The notes: a model not told the origin generated them from the sequence alone. A stretch of DNA of 38,902 nt from an uncultured Flavonifractor sp. (GCF_944383115.1 NZ_CALWOJ010000011.1:1-38902), one strand, 5' to 3'. Shown: positions 1 through 8,177, numbered from the stretch's first letter. Numbers and translations are program-made.

Positions 1-55
1 TGCGGTAGAAGGGAGCCTTCTTGGCGCCCATACGACGCAGTCTGATCTTAACCAT
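1..55 (-). CDS. rpsP: 30S ribosomal protein S16, N-terminal fragment
   Basis: This is the first 18 codons of small-subunit ribosomal protein S16, cut by the window edge. The translation begins MVKIRLRRMGAKKAPFYR, which matches the well-conserved S16 N-terminus. A good Shine-Dalgarno sequence (GGAGGTGA) lies 7 bases upstream of the ATG. It lies 69 bases downstream of ffh on the same strand, the usual ylxM-ffh-rpsP order in Firmicutes, so it is probably co-transcribed. A short inverted repeat (AAACGCG/CGCGTTT, 96-115) sits between ffh and rpsP and may be a processing or partial termination site. Confidence 0.93.
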   Translation of the reverse strand, partial: MVKIRLRRMGAKKAPFYR

Positions 56-124
56 TGTATCTTCACCTCCATGTAATTGTAAAACATATCTATGGAAACG
101 CGGCGTGGCGCGTTTACCAACCTG

Positions 125-1483
125 TCAGAAGGGCAGACCGGGTATTTTGCCCAGCTTACCCATTTTCCCCAGCTTGCCCATGCGCTTCATCTGCTTGCCG
201 GAGAACTGCTTGGTCATCTGCTGCATCATATCGAATTGCTTGAGCAGACGATTGATGTCCACCACCTGGGTGCCGGAGCCGGCGGCAATGCGCTTTTTCC
301 GGCTGTTGTTCAGCAGGGAGGGATCCTCCCGCTCGGCAGGGGTCATGGACAGGATAATGGCCTCGGTGCGGGAGAGGGACTTTTCATCCACATTGGCCCC
401 TTCCAGTGCCTTGGAACTGACACCGGGGAGCATCCCGGCAATGTCGGACAGGGAGCCCATACTCTTAATCTGTACCAGCTGATCATAGAAATCCGAGAGG
501 GTGAAGCGGTTCTTCCGCAGCTTCTGCTCCAGCTCGGCGGCCTTCTTGGCGTCAAAGGTCTGCTGGGCCTTTTCAATCAGGGAAAGCACGTCGCCCATGC
601 CCAGGATACGGGAGGCCATCCGATCGGGGTAGAACACGTCCACCTGATCCAGCTTCTCGCCCTGGCCCACAAACTTGATGGGCTTGCCGGTGACCGCCTT
701 GATGGAGAGGGCCGCGCCGCCTCGGGCGTCACCGTCCAATTTGGTGAGCATGACGCCGGTAATATCCAGGGCCTCGTCAAAGGCCTTGGCCGCGTTGACT
801 GCGTCCTGACCGATCATGGCGTCCACGATGAGCAGGATCTCGGTGGGGTCAATGGCCGCCTTCATGTCCTTGAGCTGTTCCATCAGCTCCTCATCCACAT
901 GGAGCCGGCCGGCGGTGTCGATAAATACGATGTCATTGCCGTGCTTTTTGGCATGCTCAATGCCCGCCCTGGCAATGTCGATGGGATCGATCTGCCCCAT
1001 CTGGAACACGGGCACGTCCACCTGGGAGCCCACGACCTCCAGCTGGGTGATGGCGGCGGGACGGAAGGTGTCGCAGGCCACCAGAAGGGGCCGCTTGCCC
1101 TGCTTTTTGAAAAAGCCCGCCAGCTTTGCGCCGTTGGTGGTCTTGCCTGCGCCGTTGAGGCCGCACAGCATCACCACCGTGGGGGGGTTGGAGGAGATGG
1201 TCAGCTTGGTACTCTCGCCGCCCATCAGATTGGTCAGCTCTTCGTTAACGATCTTGACGATCATCTGGGCGGGAGTCAGGCTCTCCAGTACGTCGGAACC
1301 CACGGCCCGCTCAGTAACAGAGGCCACAAACTGCTTGACCACCTTGAAGTTTACGTCGGCCTCCAGCAGGGCCATCCGGATCTCCTTCATGGCCTCCTTC
1401 ACGTCGGCCTCAGTGAGACGGCCCTTGCCCCGCAGCCGCTTGAAGGCGGCGGACAGCTTTTCGGTCAGTCCTTCAAATGCCAT
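125..1483 (-). CDS. ffh: Signal recognition particle protein Ffh (SRP54)
   Basis: This is the GTPase of the signal recognition particle. It binds 4.5S RNA and signal sequences of nascent membrane proteins and docks with FtsY. At 452 residues it has the normal length. The N domain starts MAFEGLTEKL. The G domain has a P-loop GLNGAGKTT, a DTFRPAA motif and TKLDGDARGGAA. The C-terminal M domain is Met-rich and ends in the repeated MGKLGKMGKLGKIPGLPF. An in-frame ATG further upstream would run into ylxM and lacks family similarity. The chosen ATG at 1483 has an AGGAGT ribosome site and lies 5 bases after the ylxM stop, so the two genes are coupled. The T after the P-loop GKTT is Asn instead of the usual Thr, which I regard as natural variation. 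Confidence 0.97.
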   Translation of the reverse strand: MAFEGLTEKLSAAFKRLRGKGRLTEADVKEAMKEIRMALLEADVNFKVVKQFVASVTERAVGSDVLESLTPAQMIVKIVNEELTNLMGGESTKLTISSNPPTVVMLCGLNGAGKTTNGAKLAGFFKKQGKRPLLVACDTFRPAAITQLEVVGSQVDVPVFQMGQIDPIDIARAGIEHAKKHGNDIVFIDTAGRLHVDEELMEQLKDMKAAIDPTEILLIVDAMIGQDAVNAAKAFDEALDITGVMLTKLDGDARGGAALSIKAVTGKPIKFVGQGEKLDQVDVFYPDRMASRILGMGDVLSLIEKAQQTFDAKKAAELEQKLRKNRFTLSDFYDQLVQIKSMGSLSDIAGMLPGVSSKALEGANVDEKSLSRTEAIILSMTPAEREDPSLLNNSRKKRIAAGSGTQVVDINRLLKQFDMMQQMTKQFSGKQMKRMGKLGKMGKLGKIPGLPF

Positions 1484-1488
1484 GAGGG

Positions 1489-1857
1489 TTACTCCTGTTT
1501 CAGCTGGTCCAGAATGCCGCGGATACGAGCGCACTGGACCTCGATCTCATCATCCTGTACCCGCTGCTCATTGCACCGGGCGATGGCGTTTACCGCTTCT
1601 TCCACCTCGAGGAATTGCTGCTGCATCTTATGGAAACGCTTGATGATGCCGGTCTTGTCCTCCAGTTCGGTGAGGATGGCCTCGGCCCGGACGATCACGT
1701 CCCGGACGCCCTGGCGGGTGATGTCGTAGTTCTCGGCGATCTCAGCCAGAGAGAGATCCTCATTGTAGTAGAGGTCGTAGAATTCCTTCTGTCGGTCGGT
1801 GAGCATATCTCCATAGAAATCATAGAGCAGAGCCATGCGATAGGCCTGGTTCTTCAT
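1489..1857 (-). CDS. ylxM: YlxM family DNA-binding protein (SRP-associated)
   Basis: This 122-residue protein of the YlxM/p13 family is predicted to be a helix-turn-helix protein. Family members are encoded next to ffh, and in streptococci they modulate SRP activity. The HTH segment reads LSLAEIAENYDITRQGVRD, followed by a charged, probably coiled-coil C-terminal half (KMQQQFLEVEEAVNAI). The start at 1857 has GGAGGG eight bases upstream. An extension upstream in the same frame carries no family similarity. It is the first gene of the operon, with a clear promoter at 1925-1953. Confidence 0.93.
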   Translation of the reverse strand: MKNQAYRMALLYDFYGDMLTDRQKEFYDLYYNEDLSLAEIAENYDITRQGVRDVIVRAEAILTELEDKTGIIKRFHKMQQQFLEVEEAVNAIARCNEQRVQDDEIEVQCARIRGILDQLKQE

Positions 1858-1884
1858 GGTACACCCTCCTTCAGGAAGTCGTTC

Positions 1885-1915
1885 TGTAAAGGAAGTAAAG
1901 TTACACTGCTTTACA
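1885..1915. repeat. Inverted repeat in the ylxM leader
   Basis: TGTAAAG (1885-1891) and CTTTACA (1909-1915) are perfect 7-base arms around a 17-base centre that contains further TTTAC/GTAAA copies. The element lies between the ylxM promoter and the start codon, so it is in the 5' leader. It could be an RNA hairpin or a protein operator; no known element is recognised. Confidence 0.45.
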
Positions 1916-1924
1916 ACGAGGGTT

Positions 1925-1953
1925 ATGATACACGATTTTACGCTGTTTGTCAA
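1925..1953 (-). promoter_or_regulatory. Sigma-A promoter of ylxM-ffh-rpsP
   Basis: On the minus strand TTGACA (1948-1953) is followed after exactly 17 bases by TATCAT (1925-1930). The predicted start lies about 60 bases upstream of the ylxM ATG. The -35 box is perfect, fitting a strongly expressed housekeeping operon. Confidence 0.8.
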
Positions 1954-1967
1954 GGGGAAACGGGGGA

Positions 1968-2735
1968 TTATTTTTGCTTTTCTTCAGCTGCATACCAGAG
2001 GGGGAAGCCCAGCAGTACCGCGCCGCCCAGTAAGTTACCCAGAGTGACCCAGAGCAGGTTCCAACCCATAGCTGCCCAGTCTGCCGTATGGGTGTACAGA
2101 GCGTAAAGGGCAAAGTAAGCCATATTGGCGATGGAGTGTTCCAGACCGGTGAGGACGAAGGTGGTAATGGCCAGGGCAATGACCAGGGCCTTACCCGTCT
2201 CGCTCTGAAGCCGGAAACCGGCAAACACCCCTACGCATACTAAGAAGTTGCACAATACCCCTCGCAGCAGCAGTACATACCAGGACGGGGACAGCTTGCC
2301 AGGAACCATAACGGCCAGATAGGCGCCCAGCAGGTCGCCGCTGGCGCCGGAACCCACCAGCACCAGACAGAGTACCAGGATGCCCGCCAGGTTGCCCAGA
2401 TAGGACATGATCCAGACCTGCAGAGCCCCGGTGGGGGAGACCTGATTTTCATAGAGGGAGATCCCCATCACCAGGTTGCAGCCGGTGAACAGTTCGCCGC
2501 CCAACAGGACGATGAGGATCAGGGCGGCGGAAAAAGTAACTGCCCCCAGCAGTTTAGCCAGAGGCAGTGTGTCGGTGTAAAACCAGGCGGAACACAGGCA
2601 GGACAACAGCGTGCCCACAAAAATAAAGGCCCCGGCCAGAGCGGACCGGGTCAGATAGCGCATAGGGGCAGTACGGGCCAGAACCAGCTTTCCGGCGCCT
2701 GCCTGGGCAATGAGTTCCACAGCGGTACGATTCAT
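1968..2735 (-). CDS. Formate/nitrite transporter (FNT) family channel
   Basis: This is a 255-residue polytopic membrane protein of the FocA/NirC family, which are pentameric channels for small monovalent anions such as formate, nitrite or hydrosulfide. It has about six transmembrane segments and the family landmarks GGELFTGCNL, RGVLCNFLVCVGVF and GLEHSIANMAYF, the last carrying the conserved pore histidine. An ATG at 2744 abuts the ribosome site with no spacer. The ATG at 2735 has GGAGGA nine bases upstream and was chosen. It is a single gene, divergent from the SLH protein. The substrate cannot be read from sequence; formate would suit a fermentative anaerobe. Confidence 0.92.
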   Translation of the reverse strand: MNRTAVELIAQAGAGKLVLARTAPMRYLTRSALAGAFIFVGTLLSCLCSAWFYTDTLPLAKLLGAVTFSAALILIVLLGGELFTGCNLVMGISLYENQVSPTGALQVWIMSYLGNLAGILVLCLVLVGSGASGDLLGAYLAVMVPGKLSPSWYVLLLRGVLCNFLVCVGVFAGFRLQSETGKALVIALAITTFVLTGLEHSIANMAYFALYALYTHTADWAAMGWNLLWVTLGNLLGGAVLLGFPLWYAAEEKQK

Positions 2736-2806
2736 CGGCTCCATTCCTCCATCCTGCAAAGGCAGCAAGATTGCCGCACCAGCGGGTTTGTTTCCTGAAT
2801 AAACTT

Positions 2807-2835
2807 ATTTTACCGGAGATCGTCCCACCATACAA
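2807..2835 (-). promoter_or_regulatory. Promoter of the FNT channel gene
   Basis: Minus-strand TTGTAT (2830-2835), a 17-base spacer, then TAAAAT (2807-2812). It lies about 70 bases upstream of the chosen start, in the divergent intergenic region. Confidence 0.6.
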
Positions 2836-2911
2836 GAGGGGAATGGACATTTTGTATATTTCCACCACACCGGCAAAGACTAGGAGTACATCAGATAAGG
2901 AGGTTATACCA

Positions 2912-4180
2912 GTGAAAACCCGCATCCTTTTAGCCACAGCACTGGCAGCTGCTTTGCTTACTGCGGCCCTGCCTGCTTCGGCCCTATTCTTGGATCAGGA
3001 AGCGACGCAGCCGGCGGTGCTGGATGTCGTGAAAAATGGAATGGCCACGGAGACCATCGCCTTTCAGTCCTCAGATTTTGTGGTGGAGGGGGAAGGGGCT
3101 CTGGATGCCATTGTGATCACGGATCTGCCTGACGCCGCCGCCGGTATGCTGACCGTAGGCGATCAGATGGTGGGGGAGGGGGACGTGATCGCTATGTCGG
3201 CTGTAGACGGCCTGCGTTTCACACCCAGCCTCCTGACCGAGTTAACGGAGGCCAGCTTCCGCTTTCAGCCGCTCTTCGCAGGCGGAGAGCCGGGAGTGGA
3301 GGCCGGCGTGGAACTTCATCTGCTGAGTCAGGCCAACGGGGCGCCGGTGGCGGAGAATCTGGAACTGTCCACCTATAAAAATGTGGCGGTCACCGACCGC
3401 TTTTCCGCCGTGGACCCGGAGGGCGACCTGCTGACCTACCGGCTGGTAAAAAAGCCGGCCCGGGGTTCTGTGACCATCGGGGAGGACGGCCAGTTTGTCT
3501 ACACCCCCTATGAGAACAAGACCGGCAAAGACTCCTTCACCTATATTGCCATGGACACGGTGGGCAACGCCTCCGACCCGGCTACCGTTAAGGTAAAGAT
3601 CGAAAAGCCGGACACCAAGGTGACCTACGCCGACCTCAGCGGCCACCCGGCTCACAAGGCGGCCATCCGCCTGGCGGAGGAGGGGGTCTTTGTGGGCGAG
3701 TGCATGGGAGGGGAATACTTCTTCCAGCCTGATGCCGCCGTCACCCGCAGTGAGTTTGTGGCCATGGCTATGAACGCTGCCGGGGTGGAGTCCCTGGAGG
3801 GGGTGTCCCGTACCGGCTTTGCCGACGACGAGAGCATTCCCACCTGGGCCAAGCCCTATGTGTCCTCCGCCCTGAAGTGCGGCCTGGTTCAGGGAACCAC
3901 CGACGAAGAGGGCCGGGTGGTGTTCCGGGCCGATGACTCCATCACCACCGCCGAGGCGGCGGTACTGCTGGACCGGGTGCTGTCCGTCACCGACGTGGAC
4001 GCCCAGACCTTTGCCGCCGACGCCCCCGCCTGGGCGGCCCAGTCGGCGGCCAACCTATCTACCTGCGGGGTACTGCCGGCGGATGCCGGCCTCACGGACA
4101 CTCTGACCCGTGGAGAGGCGGCAGAATTGCTGTGTGCCGCTCTGGATCTGCTGGACAGCCGGGACACCGGCTGGTTTTAA
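2912..4180 (+). CDS. Secreted SLH-domain protein with a cadherin-like repeat
   Basis: This 422-residue exported surface protein uses a GTG start at 2912, preceded by AAGGAGG. The first 25 residues form a clear signal peptide (basic start, LLATALAAALLTAALPASA). An N-terminal region of unknown fold follows. Around residues 160-230 there is a VCBS/cadherin-like tandem-repeat domain (VDPEGDLLTYRLV, DGQFVYTPYENKTGKDSFTY). The C-terminal half resembles S-layer homology repeats (YADLSGHPAHKAAIRLAEEG, FQPDAAVTRSEFVAMAM, ITTAEAAVLLDRVL, LTRGEAAELLCAAL). SLH repeats generally bind pyruvylated secondary cell-wall polymer, so the protein is probably wall-anchored. It is a single gene ending at a bidirectional terminator. 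The ligand or role of the N-terminal part is unknown. Confidence 0.85.
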   Translation: MKTRILLATALAAALLTAALPASALFLDQEATQPAVLDVVKNGMATETIAFQSSDFVVEGEGALDAIVITDLPDAAAGMLTVGDQMVGEGDVIAMSAVDGLRFTPSLLTELTEASFRFQPLFAGGEPGVEAGVELHLLSQANGAPVAENLELSTYKNVAVTDRFSAVDPEGDLLTYRLVKKPARGSVTIGEDGQFVYTPYENKTGKDSFTYIAMDTVGNASDPATVKVKIEKPDTKVTYADLSGHPAHKAAIRLAEEGVFVGECMGGEYFFQPDAAVTRSEFVAMAMNAAGVESLEGVSRTGFADDESIPTWAKPYVSSALKCGLVQGTTDEEGRVVFRADDSITTAEAAVLLDRVLSVTDVDAQTFAADAPAWAAQSAANLSTCGVLPADAGLTDTLTRGEAAELLCAALDLLDSRDTGWF

Positions 4181-4194
4181 AGGGGATATGAGAA

Positions 4195-4219
4195 AAACGG
4201 CCGCCATCGGCGGCCGTTT
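4195..4219. terminator. Bidirectional terminator between the SLH and MFS genes
   Basis: Arms AAACGGCCGCC (4195-4205) and GGCGGCCGTTT (4209-4219) are perfect, with a 3-base loop. T-rich sequence follows on both strands. It serves two convergent genes. Confidence 0.88.
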
Positions 4220-4223
4220 CCCT

Positions 4224-5363
4224 TTATGCACGAGGGCGCAGTTTATACCATATCATAAAAAGAAGTAACCCTGCAAGGCAGAGCCCGCCGCCCAGCCAGA
4301 AGGACCAGGCTAAATTGATTTCCGCCAGGGTGCCAAAGGCCAGGTTGGTACCAACTCCCACCCCATCTATGATCATGGCGTGGACGCTGAGGGCGGTGGC
4401 CCGGTTCACAGTGGTCACCTGCTTGTTTTGCAGGTCCATCAGGAAGGGCTGGCACAGGGTATTGCACAGCCGCAGGGTGAGAATGGCACAGATGGAGGGG
4501 AGAGGGGCAGCGGTCAGGGCCAGGGCGATACAGGCCAGTACCCCGCCGCCGTAGAGCAGCACCGCCGTTCCCACGGTGCCCGTCCGGCGGGTAAGCCGGG
4601 CGGACCAGATCCCCGCCATACCCAGCACCGTGGCGGCGATGTAGAGGACGCCGATGGCCCAATCAGGCAGGCCGGCGCGTACATATTGCAGCTGGTTTAA
4701 AAAGGTGGTGATGGTCTGGTGGGCCTCGGAGAGAAGGGCCGCCGACAGGAGAAAGAGGAGCAGCCGCCGGTTGGTCAGTGTCTGGCGCAGGATGTCCAGG
4801 GTCAGCCGGGGAGAGAAGGGGGCGGAGGCCTTCACCTCGGTGAGTCCCAGGGCGCACAGGGCGGCGGCGCCATAGCTGAGGACAGTAAGACCGCCCGCCA
4901 GGGCGTAGTTGTCCCCGATGAACAGGGAGAAGGTAAGGGCGGCGATGAGCAGCCCGGCGGTTTGGAGGCTGTTGTACCACCCGAAGACCTGCTGGCTGTC
5001 CTGCCCACCCCGGGAGAGGTAGAGAATGCTGGTGTCCACCCCGGACATCCCGGCTACCACCACGCTGAGCATGACCCGCTCCAGCAGAAAGCCGCCGAAG
5101 CCGTGGGCCTGCCAGAACACAATTTTGGACAGAAAATAGAGAAAACAGCACCCGATCATGGTGCGTTTGTACCCCAGCCGGTCGGCCAGGATCCCCCAGG
5201 GCACCTCCAGCAGGATGCACAGAGCCAGGGAGATGCTCTCAATGAGGGTGATCTGGGCGATGGATACGCCCTGCGCTTCCCGGTAGAGGGTGGCCACAGG
5301 GCCGTAAAAGACCATGCCCTGTAAGAGGGCGATGGCGTACATACACCTTAAATTCCGTTTCAT
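4224..5363 (-). CDS. Major facilitator superfamily transporter
   Basis: A 379-residue protein with about 12 hydrophobic segments, of MFS type. The cytoplasmic loop between segments 2 and 3 reads GILADRLGYKRTMIG, a version of the MFS signature G-x3-D-R-x-G-x-[KR]. This points to drug or small-molecule export, but the substrate is not determinable. The start at 5363 (MKRNLRCMYAIALLQG) puts positive charges just before helix 1. It has an AGGAAGGA site about 13 bases upstream, somewhat far. In-frame ATGs at 5396 and 5417 lack a ribosome site. The 130-base leader carries a tiny ORF and a terminator-like hairpin, suggesting attenuation control. Confidence 0.85.
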   Translation of the reverse strand: MKRNLRCMYAIALLQGMVFYGPVATLYREAQGVSIAQITLIESISLALCILLEVPWGILADRLGYKRTMIGCCFLYFLSKIVFWQAHGFGGFLLERVMLSVVVAGMSGVDTSILYLSRGGQDSQQVFGWYNSLQTAGLLIAALTFSLFIGDNYALAGGLTVLSYGAAALCALGLTEVKASAPFSPRLTLDILRQTLTNRRLLLFLLSAALLSEAHQTITTFLNQLQYVRAGLPDWAIGVLYIAATVLGMAGIWSARLTRRTGTVGTAVLLYGGGVLACIALALTAAPLPSICAILTLRLCNTLCQPFLMDLQNKQVTTVNRATALSVHAMIIDGVGVGTNLAFGTLAEINLAWSFWLGGGLCLAGLLLFMIWYKLRPRA

Positions 5364-5397
5364 AAAAAAGATCCAATCCTTCCTGTGTTTCTGCATC

Positions 5398-5423
5398 AAA
5401 ACAAGGCGCTGGGTCACAGCGCC
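5398..5423 (-). terminator. Terminator-like hairpin in the MFS leader (putative attenuator)
   Basis: On the minus strand GGCGCTG and CAGCGCC form a 7-bp, all but one GC stem with a 5-base loop, followed directly by TTGTTTTG. It lies after the leader promoter and leader ORF but before the MFS start, the arrangement of an intrinsic attenuator. A competing antiterminator stem is not obvious to the eye. Confidence 0.5.
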
Positions 5424-5441
5424 GGGATGTTTGGATGCACG

Positions 5442-5468
5442 TCAGGTGGGATTGGACCGATTCAGCAT
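5442..5468 (-). CDS. Putative 8-residue leader peptide of the MFS gene
   Basis: The minus-strand leader contains ATG followed by seven codons and TGA, encoding MLNRSNPT. A good ribosome site, GGAGTG, lies 8 bases upstream, which is unusual for a chance ATG. The stop codon lies about 19 bases before the terminator-like hairpin. The arrangement resembles leader peptides of inducible antibiotic-resistance genes, where stalled ribosomes change hairpin choice. Function is inferred only from position. Confidence 0.45.
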   Translation of the reverse strand: MLNRSNPT

Positions 5469-5503
5469 TTTTACTTCACTCCATAAAAGGAAGTTCCAGA
5501 TTC

Positions 5504-5532
5504 AATGTAGCAGAATGGCGGAGGAATGTCAA
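5504..5532 (-). promoter_or_regulatory. Promoter of the MFS leader transcript
   Basis: Minus-strand TTGACA (5527-5532), a 17-base spacer ending in TGC (extended -10), then TACATT (5504-5509). Predicted transcription begins about 130 bases before the MFS start and so includes the leader ORF and hairpin. Confidence 0.75.
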
Positions 5533-5579
5533 GGGACGGAGAAAAAGAAAGATTTCATGCACAGAAGGAGGAAAGGGAG

Positions 5580-5608
5580 TTGAGTATAGAGGTAAAGCGT
5601 GCTATAAT
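5580..5608 (+). promoter_or_regulatory. Promoter of ddl-murF
   Basis: TTGAGT (5580-5585), 17 bases, TATAAT (5603-5608), preceded by TGC, an extended -10 element. It is a near-consensus sigma-A promoter about 45 bases upstream of the ddl start. Confidence 0.85.
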
Positions 5609-5658
5609 ATACCATTAGCGCGTATCATATTGTATCAAACTGGCAGCTGAGGTGTGTT

Positions 5659-6708
5659 ATGAAGATCGTAGTTTTGGCCGGGGGCCTTTCCCCGGAGCGG
5701 AATGTGTCCCTTTCCACCGGTACGATGGTGACAGAAGCCCTGCGGGCATTAGGCCATCGGGCGGGACTCATCGATATGTTTTTCGGCCTGGAGGGCGGCC
5801 GGGCGGACGAGTCTTTCTTTGATGCGCCGGTGTCGGAGTCTTTTAAGAAAATCAGCCGGGAGGCCCCTGACCTGACGCAGATCCGCGCCAGCCGTCCCGG
5901 CGACAGCAAGAGTGTGTTTGGTCCCGGTGTGCTGGAGCTGTGCGCTATGGCCGACCTGGTGTTTCTGGCCCTCCACGGTACCTGCGGCGAGGACGGCAAG
6001 GTCCAGGCCGCCTTTGACCTGATGGGCATTCCCTACACCGGGGCTGGCTACCTGTCCAGCGCCATCGCTATGGATAAGGACCTGACCAAACGGATGGTGG
6101 AGGATGTTGTGAACACCCCCGGCTGGAAAACCGTGGAATACAAGGCGGAGGACATTGACGGCCTGGTCAGCTCTGCCCGGCTGCCTCTGGTGGTGAAGCC
6201 GGTGGCCAGCGGATCCTCCATCGGCGTGTCCATCGCCCATACCGCCGACGAGCTGCGCAAAGCCCTCACCGACGGCCTGACCCTGGGAGGCCGCACCGTG
6301 CTGGAGGAGTATGTGAAGGGCCGTGAGATCCAGGTGGGTATCCTGGATGGCAAGGCGCTGCCCTCCATCGAGATTATCCCCAAGGAGGGCTTCTACGACT
6401 ATGCAAACAAGTATCAGCCCGGCGCGGCGCTGGAGGTGTGCCCCTCGGAAATCCCGGCGGAGTGGGAGGAGAAACTCCGCGCCGCCGCCCTGCGGGTGTA
6501 TGAGACCCTGGGCCTGTCCGTCTATTCCCGGGCCGATTTCATTGTGACCAGCGACGGCCAGCCCTGGTTTTTGGAGATCAACACCCTGCCCGGCATGACC
6601 CCCACCAGCCTGCTGCCTCAGGAGGCTGCCGCGGTGGGCATCGACTATAACCAGCTGTGCCAGCGTATTGTGGAGGCCTCCCTGGAGGCCAGAAAACAGG
6701 GCCGGTAA
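5659..6708 (+). CDS. ddl: D-alanine--D-alanine ligase
   Basis: This cytoplasmic ATP-grasp enzyme joins two D-alanines for the peptidoglycan stem peptide. At 349 residues it has normal length. Visible features are the N-terminal GGLSPERNVSLSTG, the substrate-loop region LALHGTCGEDGKVQAAFDLMG, an ATP-binding stretch PLVVKPVASGSSIGVSIA and the metal-binding C-terminal region FLEINTLPGMTPTSLLP. It is the first gene of the ddl-murF pair, which is logical because MurF uses its product. An internal insertion relative to short Ddls (about residues 40-85) looks natural. It could be a Ddl paralogue with different specificity, but nothing suggests D-Ala-D-Lac or D-Ser use. Confidence 0.93.
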   Translation: MKIVVLAGGLSPERNVSLSTGTMVTEALRALGHRAGLIDMFFGLEGGRADESFFDAPVSESFKKISREAPDLTQIRASRPGDSKSVFGPGVLELCAMADLVFLALHGTCGEDGKVQAAFDLMGIPYTGAGYLSSAIAMDKDLTKRMVEDVVNTPGWKTVEYKAEDIDGLVSSARLPLVVKPVASGSSIGVSIAHTADELRKALTDGLTLGGRTVLEEYVKGREIQVGILDGKALPSIEIIPKEGFYDYANKYQPGAALEVCPSEIPAEWEEKLRAAALRVYETLGLSVYSRADFIVTSDGQPWFLEINTLPGMTPTSLLPQEAAAVGIDYNQLCQRIVEASLEARKQGR

Positions 6709-6748
6709 ACCGGCATCCGGAACGAGAGAGATTAAAGGAGACAACAAC

Positions 6749-8140
6749 ATGGAGCCGATGACCATACGAGAGATCATGGAAGCGGTAGGCGGCAGCTTGT
6801 TGGGCGAATTTGGGGATTTGAACCGGACGGTAAGCCGGGTGGAGACCGACAGCCGGACCATCCATCCCGATTCTCTGTTTATCCCCCTGGTGGGAGAGCG
6901 CTTTGACGGCCATGCCTATATCAACGCCGCCCTGGAGGGAGGCGCCGCCGGCTGCTTTACCCAGCGGGAGCGGGACAGCTACCTGCCCGGCAAGTTCTAT
7001 ATTAAGGTGAAGTCTACCCATCGGGCCCTGCGGGATCTGGCCAAATATTACAAGCAGAAATTCCCCATTCCTGTGGTAGCCATTACCGGCTCGGTGGGCA
7101 AGACCACCACCAAGGACATGGTGGCGGCAGTGCTGGGGGAGAAGTACAACGTCCTCAAGACCGAGGGCAACCTGAACAACGATATCGGGGTGCCCATGAC
7201 CCTGCTGCGCCTGAAACCGGAACATCAGGTCGCCGTGCTGGAGCTGGGGATGAACCATGCCGGGGAGATCGACTATCTCTCCGCCATCGTGGAGCCGGAT
7301 GTGATCCTGATGACCAACATCGGCGATTCCCACATTGAGCATTTTGGTTCCCGGGAGAAGATCCTGGAAGCGAAAAGCGAAATTTTTCATTATGCCAAAG
7401 AAAATGCTGTGGCTGTGATCAACGGGGATGACCCCTTGCTGAACACGCTGCCTGGGTCGCTGCCTTACCGCTTTATTCGGGTAGGAGCCGGAGAGGGACT
7501 GGATTACCGGGCGGTGGATCTGTGCAGCGATGGAAAGAGTCGAATTACCTGTCAGGTAAAAACCCCTGATGAGGAATTCAAAGCTGAGATCCCTGCGCTG
7601 GGAGACCATATGATCTATCCCACCTTGATGGCAACGGCGGTAGGCCAGCACTTCGGTCTGACCGCTCAGGAGATCGCTGACGGGGTGCTTCACTTTGCCC
7701 CCACCAAAATGCGGATGAATATCCTCACCCGTGGAGACGATATTACTATTCTCAACGATACCTACAACGCCAATCCTCAGTCCATGCGGGCGGCGGTGGA
7801 AGTGCTAGCCAACGCCAAGGGGGAGTACAAGGTTGCGGTGCTGGGGGATATGTTTGAGCTGGGCCCCCTAGCTCCCGCTCTTCATGCCGGCATTGGTGAG
7901 TACCTGGCCAAGGCGGGTATTGACTGCCTGGTGGCAGTGGGCGAGCTGTCCAAGCACATCTACGACGCCGCCAAGGAGGCGGGTGTGCCGGTGTGCTGGC
8001 ACTGCGCCGACAAGGAGCAGGCCAAGCCGGTGCTGGACAGCGTGGTGCGTCCCCATGCCACCATCCTGGTAAAGGCCTCCCGTGGTATGGCACTGGAGGA
8101 GCTGGTGGAGTATCTGATCTCCATCACCAAAGAAGCGTAA
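6749..8140 (+). CDS. murF: UDP-MurNAc-tripeptide--D-Ala-D-Ala ligase
   Basis: MurF adds the D-Ala-D-Ala dipeptide to UDP-MurNAc-tripeptide, the last cytoplasmic peptide step. The protein has 463 residues. The N-terminal Mur domain contains VSRVETDSRTIHPDSLFIPL. The central ATPase domain begins with P-loop GSVGKTTTKDM (about residues 113-123) and EGNLNNDIGVPMTLL. The C-terminal part has the diagnostic NDTYNANPQSMRAAVE. The start at 6749 has AAAGGAG eight bases upstream; a reading frame open further upstream overlaps ddl and is not homologous. It lies 40 bases after ddl, likely in the same transcript. Confidence 0.96.
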   Translation: MEPMTIREIMEAVGGSLLGEFGDLNRTVSRVETDSRTIHPDSLFIPLVGERFDGHAYINAALEGGAAGCFTQRERDSYLPGKFYIKVKSTHRALRDLAKYYKQKFPIPVVAITGSVGKTTTKDMVAAVLGEKYNVLKTEGNLNNDIGVPMTLLRLKPEHQVAVLELGMNHAGEIDYLSAIVEPDVILMTNIGDSHIEHFGSREKILEAKSEIFHYAKENAVAVINGDDPLLNTLPGSLPYRFIRVGAGEGLDYRAVDLCSDGKSRITCQVKTPDEEFKAEIPALGDHMIYPTLMATAVGQHFGLTAQEIADGVLHFAPTKMRMNILTRGDDITILNDTYNANPQSMRAAVEVLANAKGEYKVAVLGDMFELGPLAPALHAGIGEYLAKAGIDCLVAVGELSKHIYDAAKEAGVPVCWHCADKEQAKPVLDSVVRPHATILVKASRGMALEELVEYLISITKEA

Positions 8141-8144
8141 ATAG

Positions 8145-8172
8145 AGGCCGCCGGACATCTGCCCGGCGGCCT
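8145..8172. terminator. Hairpin at the end of murF, convergent with mtnA
   Basis: AGGCCGCCGG (8145-8154) and CCGGCGGCCT (8163-8172) form a perfect 10-bp stem. No strong T-run follows on the plus strand, so termination may be imperfect or aided by the next palindrome. Confidence 0.6.
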
Positions 8173-8177
8173 GTACT

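Noticed and set aside
92..1729. A 545-codon open frame antisense to ffh and ylxM
   Set aside because: It mirrors a clear ffh gene; high GC keeps antisense frames open. No ribosome site or recognisable domain.
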